From the NCBI RefSeq assembly GCF_000002425.4, contig NC_037265.1:1583980-1647979 (forward strand): DNA of 64,000 nt, given 5' to 3'. Origin of the DNA: Physcomitrium patens (taxonomy: Eukaryota; Streptophyta; Bryopsida; Funariales; Funariaceae). Under the pieces are notes generated by a model. It did not search any database. It saw only the letters and a list, made by a program, of their open reading frames with translations, and was not told where the DNA came from. A program made the position numbers and the translations under genes. Position 1 is the stretch's first letter. Each line of letters opens with the position of its first letter. Shown one piece after another: positions 59,427-64,000 of the stretch.

Positions 59427-59468
59427 CCTGGTTTAGGGTTTAGTTATTACCCTAGACCCTAAACCTGG
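59427..59468. repeat. Inverted interstitial telomere-type repeat
   Basis: Two 17-bp arms, CCTGGTTTAGGGTTTAG (59,427-59,443) and CTAGACCCTAAACCTGG (59,452-59,468), face each other across 8 bp, matching at 15 of 17 positions. Each arm holds the plant telomere motif TTTAGGG. The duplicated block begins at 59,467, at the outer end of the right arm. Confidence 0.85.
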
Positions 59469-60986
59469 CTTGAAATTTCATGGTGTAAATGGTTTAACGG
59501 TTAACTAAGTTGACTTTCTCGTCCAATCCCACACAAACTACATAATTGTTTCGATCAATATGGGGACGAGGGGTGCACCAGTTGAACTGGATATCAAGCA
59601 TGATAAGCAGTGCTTGGTGAATTGAGCTCCTACCTCATAAAAGATTCAGATTGAATATCACCAGCTCAGAACTTCATTGACTCAGAAAACCTAAAATTGC
59701 TTAAAACTAGAGAGTACACTGTCGGCAGAAAGAATCCATGTTTGCGTTTCCAAATAGCATGATGCAGGGATAACCTGAAATGATCTGTGACTGCTTTTAA
59801 GCTAGGTAGGCATGTAGTTGACAAACACATAGCTACCCACAGCGACGAAAGTGACACGGTACAGATCGATAGACCCTCGTTCCCGACAAAAAACTACACT
59901 CGCAAAAAATAAAACGAAATTGCATGCAGACCCTCCTAACTAGAAACGAAGTGCTGATGTCATAACGTATCAGCCTACGGTCACTTAAGTTTCAACTCGA
60001 CCTAAGAATATGCATTTGCAAAGTTGGACCTAAGGATCGGAAACAATCAAAGTTGGAAACCATGCAGAACACCAACCCGGGGCTGCCAAGAGATCCCCAG
60101 AACGCCATGAAATCGGGCAAGTGGAGGGGTGTTAAGGAGTTAACAGACGAGGGATATAAGAGAGCAGGATCGGATGGGAATTGTGAAATCCGGTTCACCG
60201 CACTAAAGAGAGGAGGGGGCACTGAGCAGAAACAGATATCGAAAGAGCAAGAGAAGAGAGGGTGAGAAGACCATACACACAAACCTGGGAGGTGAGGGGT
60301 TGCAGTGCAAGTGACGTGGGGGTTGAGAAGGCAGTGATGCGTTCGTTAGATAGCAAGCATCGGGAAGAGAAGGGGTGGCGACAGTCACGAGAGGCATAAA
60401 GAAGAAGGAAAGGGAAATGAGCGGAGGCGGAGGGCAAGGCAGTGCTAGGCAGAGCAGGGTTAGAGAGGGAGGATGAGGGTTAGGGAGGAGGGTGCATCTT
60501 GGAAGGTGTCAAAGCTGCAAGACTTTGACACCTTTCTTCTTTGTCCCAAGCATGGTCACCAATTTTTCTTGTTCATATTTGTTATAATTTTACTTCATTC
60601 TTTTCTTTTAGTGAATATTACTCTTTGTAGAATGTTTATAATTTAGCATTTATATACATTTATTTTTTCTGATATCTAAAATGACTTCAACATACCTAAA
60701 TTTGTCAACCTTAAAAATAACCAATTGGTAGGAAATGCTTGACCATTTTACTTAGTTTTGATTTTCTGGAATAGTAATAAACTCAGCTTAATCCAGTTGT
60801 CTTGGTTTTCAAAAGAAGGTTTGAGAGACAAATGAATAAAAATATTTATTTATTTATTATTATTATCATTGTAATTTCATGTCTGTGTTGTGTACTTCTA
60901 TAAAAAAAAATTTCTTCAAAGATTTTGTTTTATACTATCTAAGTGTATTTTGCAAAAATAATTGGCACTATATTCACTTATACATA

Positions 60987-61019
60987 CAGTGACAAACAAA
61001 ACCGAGTACAAAATCTGAA
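60987..61019 (+). repeat. Left terminal inverted repeat of Tc1-like copy 2
   Basis: 33 bp, starting CAGTGACAAAC and ending AAAATCTGAA. Two mismatches to the right end. Confidence 0.92.
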
Positions 61020-61213
61020 GTGCCAACTTTCAAGAGCAATTACAGAAATTTCAATGATTGCTTTATAAATCTGAAAGTTACATGGAATAATACACACAAT
61101 CTTGTACACATGTACAAAGTTGCACATCAAATTGATAACTAAACATCCTTCTACAAAGTCAAATCAACAACTATGTCTTGTACTCAGTATTGTTCAAAGA
61201 AAATCTTCAAACT

Positions 61214-62230
61214 TCAATATTTAGTCCAATAACCTTTTGCTTCCAAAACATCTGAAATCCTTCTTGGCATACTTTTGTATAGTTTCTCACAATCTTTTGC
61301 ATCGAAACTAGGGTAAATACTACAAACATTCTCCCACAATTCTTGAACACCTCTTGGCCTTGGAGTGACTTGGCTTAAACGCTGTTTGAGAAGGGCCCAA
61401 AAATGTTCCATTGGATTCAAATCTGGAGATTGAGCTGGCCATCGAAGGAGCTGAAATGGCTGTGAAGAGAGCCAAAACTGAACACTTTTTGCCATATGTT
61501 TGGGATCATTATCATGTTGAAAAACCACCTTAGTAGGATCTAAGTTGTAATTCTGTGTGGTACTTTGCAAGTAGATTTCTAAAATTTTTTTGTACAAGTG
61601 TTGCTCCATTCTACCTTCAATTTGATACCAAGCACCCAACCCAAAAGCAGTCATACAACCCCAAATCATAATTGAACCACCACCATGTTTGACAGTTTGA
61701 CTAACATGTTTAGGTCCAGGTCGTTTTCCTTCTCTCAACCAACACCAAGACCTACCATCTGACTTGATTAGGTTAATCTTTGTCTCATCACTGAAAATAA
61801 CCCATCTCCAATCATCAATGGTCCAATTTTTGTATTTATGAGCAAAACTCAACCTTACAAGAACATGTCTTTTGGCAAGTAGAGGCTTCTTTTGTTGCAC
61901 ACAAGCATCCAAACCAGCTTCTCTCAAACCACGCCTCAAGGTGATGTCTGAGAAGTGTTTACCTGTTTTTTCTCGAAGTTGTTTTGCAGCTGCACTTGCC
62001 GTTTTGAGACAACCAGTAGTGACAAGGTGCACACCAAGTTGCTTCTCTTGCTCTCCTAAAACCTTTGGACGTCCTCTTCTTTGCTTTTCTATTTCACCAC
62101 TAATCTCCCTCCTCAGATGAGCTACTGAAGACTGATTCATTCCAAGTGAGTCTGCAACTTTTCTTGTAGAAACACCACTCCTAAGTTGCACCAATGCTTG
62201 GTGCTTCAATGATTCACACAACTGAGGCAT
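61214..62230 (-). CDS. Tc1-like DD34E transposase
   Basis: A 338-residue protein, a normal length for Tc1 transposases (about 340). The N-terminus (about residues 5-110) has two helix-turn-helix segments of the PAIRED-like type (SGVSTRKVADSLGMNQSSVAHLR, then ITLRRGLREAGL), separated by an RRGRPKV hook at 51-57. The catalytic core has Asp148 (FSDET), Asp240 (QHDNDPKH) and Glu275 (SPDLNPMEHFW) with exactly 34 residues between the last two, hence DD34E. It should cut the element at its 33-bp ends and insert it at TA. The ATG at 62,230 aligns with the start in the broken copy at 9,689. No stop or frameshift is seen. The C-terminus ends GYWTKY. Confidence 0.95.
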   Translation of the reverse strand: MPQLCESLKHQALVQLRSGVSTRKVADSLGMNQSSVAHLRREISGEIEKQRRGRPKVLGEQEKQLGVHLVTTGCLKTASAAAKQLREKTGKHFSDITLRRGLREAGLDACVQQKKPLLAKRHVLVRLSFAHKYKNWTIDDWRWVIFSDETKINLIKSDGRSWCWLREGKRPGPKHVSQTVKHGGGSIMIWGCMTAFGLGAWYQIEGRMEQHLYKKILEIYLQSTTQNYNLDPTKVVFQHDNDPKHMAKSVQFWLSSQPFQLLRWPAQSPDLNPMEHFWALLKQRLSQVTPRPRGVQELWENVCSIYPSFDAKDCEKLYKSMPRRISDVLEAKGYWTKY

Positions 62231-62537
62231 AGAGATACAATTGACAAATCAACTTTCACTATAGATAGTACACAACAAGAGCAACACAACAAACAAAAAA
62301 TGCCCTCAAATCTTACAACAAGGAGTGTACATTGAAATTTCGAAATTCAGCAAGAAGAAGCAACCAAAACTGAGTACGCACGTCTGTGTGCTTCTACAAC
62401 ACTTTTCTCATAAACCCTACTTCAAATGATAATGAGATTTTTCATCCATGTAGAGGACTGGATGAATACACACAATAAAAAAGTAATTCTATCAATTGAC
62501 TTATGTGTCAGTTGGAAGGATCAATGAACTATGAGTG

Positions 62538-62570
62538 TTCAGATTTTGTACTCAGTTTTGTTTGTCATTG
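62538..62570 (-). repeat. Right terminal inverted repeat of Tc1-like copy 2
   Basis: 33 bp, the complement of the left end, followed by TA. Confidence 0.92.
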
Positions 62571-62875
62571 TATATGTATATATATGTATGTATATAAAAT
62601 AAAAAAATACTCTTGTAAATGATATTTAATTTCCATAATAATATTGAATTTCACAATTTACTTGATGATGTAGCAAACCTTGTTATTAATTTTCTATGTT
62701 ATTTTACTTTTTGTATAATTATTCATATATATATATATATATATATATATTACTCCACAAAAACATTATTTGATTACTAGAGCAATTCTACTAATTTTTA
62801 GCTTTTTAAAATATTTTTAAAGAACAACTATTAATTTAAATACATTGGTATAAATCCTTGGTTAATAGAGTAATG

Positions 62876-62913
<38 letters not shown>

Positions 62914-63510
62914 AGGTGTGCATGCTTTTAAAAAATTAACCTAATTACAATTAATTTGTTTTAAAAGTAGAACTGAAAATAATAACAAAGACTAAACTAC
63001 TAAACTACGAATCAATCAGTGTGTGTATTGTTTTAGTTTTTAATTCTAATTTAATGTATGTATCAGTTTTTCTATTTTTTTATTAATGTTTTACAAATTG
63101 TATGAATATAATATTTCAAAGAATAACTTAGTATAACTTGGAAAGGAATTGAAGACTTCTCAAGTGTTATTGAACTTTAATGTAGTATGTCTGGGTCTGT
63201 ATTGTTTCTAACTTTTGTGAAGGTTGTATATTAGATTGTATATAGATGTTTCAGAGTTACTTACAATTAAAGAAATAATACTTGTATGGTGATAATTTTT
63301 AATATTAATTTGCATTAAGAATTTGCACATATTCATGTAGGTGACTTATAAATTTGATACTGGAATAGAAAACAATCTGCTTCTTGTTTACTTTGAGGTA
63401 CAGACTGGTTGGTTAATTATCTTGATCCCTTTATTGTTTTTCAGAAAATAATTCTTTTAAGCAGTATTTTTGAAAAACACTTTAAATCAAAACTGAAGAT
63501 ATATGATATT

Positions 63511-64000
63511 ACTATCTCTAGTATTGGAATGTATTGTTAATGTTAAAAAAGTAAATGCTACAGCATTATGGGTTTATAGATATTTCAACGTGATAGTTTG
63601 ATGTCGTTCTTGTTAATAAAATGACATCAAAATCTTGTGTTGACTGTCTCTAAAACATACTTCAGTCATAATTTTTGTAACATCACATAAAATGTTGGAG
63701 TAGTAATGTGGTTATTCTGGAATAAATCATCATGGTTCTCCAGTACCAGTTGTAATGCTGGGTAGAATTCAATTTTAAGTCCAGGCTTGTTATTCTTTCT
63801 TAGTTTCTTTCTGAAATAAGGCTGACCAATCAACCAAATAGGATAGCATTATATTTACTTTTCAAATTGTTTTAATCCTAAAGTGTGCTACAATTACATA
63901 TTAATTTATAAAGTTTTTGCCTTTCAAGATTTAACTCCAAATACTTAATTACACCACCACACCACTATTCGCAGGCCATTCCATGTGTCCTTTCATATCT
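63511..64000. other. AT-rich flank beyond the duplication, no gene
   Basis: Contains the short repeat shared with 28,258-28,330 (at 63,706-63,776). Nothing else is recognised. Confidence 0.5.

Larger units (their letters stand above)
60987..62570 (-). mobile_element. Tc1-like DNA transposon, copy 2, apparently whole
   Basis: 1,584 bp from CAGTGACAAACAAAACCGAG to GTTTTGTTTGTCATTG, with TA on both sides (60,985-60,986 and 62,571-62,572). The terminal inverted repeats are about 33 bp with two mismatches (60,987-61,019 and 62,538-62,570). It contains a single uninterrupted transposase in minus orientation. The paralogous site in duplication copy 1 (about 3,580-3,590) has no element, which confirms the boundaries and shows that it inserted after the duplication. 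Confidence 0.95.
59467..63510 (+). repeat. Segmental duplication, copy 2 (partner 588-4,552)
   Basis: Same orientation as copy 1. The gene-like GC-richer part (59,467-60,490) is truncated at a telomere-type palindrome. An inner segment of 1.76 kb is missing at 60,521-60,533, and a Tc1-like transposon is present at 60,987-62,570. The AT-rich right part (62,580-63,510) matches 3,590-4,550, including the TCTGGGTCTGTATTGTTT and GATCCCTTTRTTGTTTT landmarks. Confidence 0.85.

Overview
The window looks like land-plant nuclear DNA, most probably from a moss. It is very AT-rich and dominated by nested transposons. The moss reading rests on four things: Ty3/gypsy chromoviruses of the type shared by mosses and fungi (Tcn1-like, with a chromodomain behind the integrase); a decayed NB-ARC/LRR gene whose 24-residue repeats follow the LxSLPNELGNLxSLTTL pattern common in moss genomes; a first exon of an INDETERMINATE DOMAIN (IDD) zinc-finger gene; and interstitial TTTAGGG-type repeats. 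I cannot name the species.

Layout. 1-503: a long open frame on the minus strand running off the left edge. 588-4,552: one copy of a direct segmental duplication whose partner is 59,467-63,510; its GC-richer half looks like the 5' part of a minus-strand gene. 4,809-6,650: an orphan IDD first exon (minus strand) and a GC-rich leader or promoter stretch. 7,205-12,480: an old LINE, split by a Tc1-like DNA transposon that is itself split by a solo LTR. 12,554-22,220: an old solo LTR split by a heavily decayed gypsy element of the same family (minus strand), which carries two inverted copies of an unclassified 1.6-kb repeat. 23,780-24,900: a GC-richer, promoter-like island with no convincing coding frame. 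25,000-33,000: AT-rich DNA with nothing recognised. About 33,250-38,850: a second, unrelated decayed gypsy element (minus strand). 40,177-41,572: a third copy of the 1.6-kb repeat. 42,747-43,253: a solo LTR with a perfect target duplication. 44,530-59,230: a broken NB-ARC/LRR gene (minus strand), cut at 45,218/56,957 by a gypsy element (45,219-56,956), which is itself cut by a younger gypsy element (48,562-54,219). 59,427-63,510: the second duplication copy, starting at a telomere-repeat palindrome and carrying an apparently whole Tc1-like transposon (60,987-62,570).

The only gene that looks intact from end to end is the 338-residue DD34E transposase at 61,214-62,230. The rest is host-gene debris and retroelement fossils. 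The nesting gives a relative time order: the LRR gene, then the outer gypsy element, then the inner one; and separately the duplication, then the Tc1 insertion. The most novel observation is a small extra reading frame downstream of the chromodomain in both chromovirus families of the 45-57 kb nest. The two copies share a GHYxWLxGPMNxLxREQ core despite wide divergence elsewhere.
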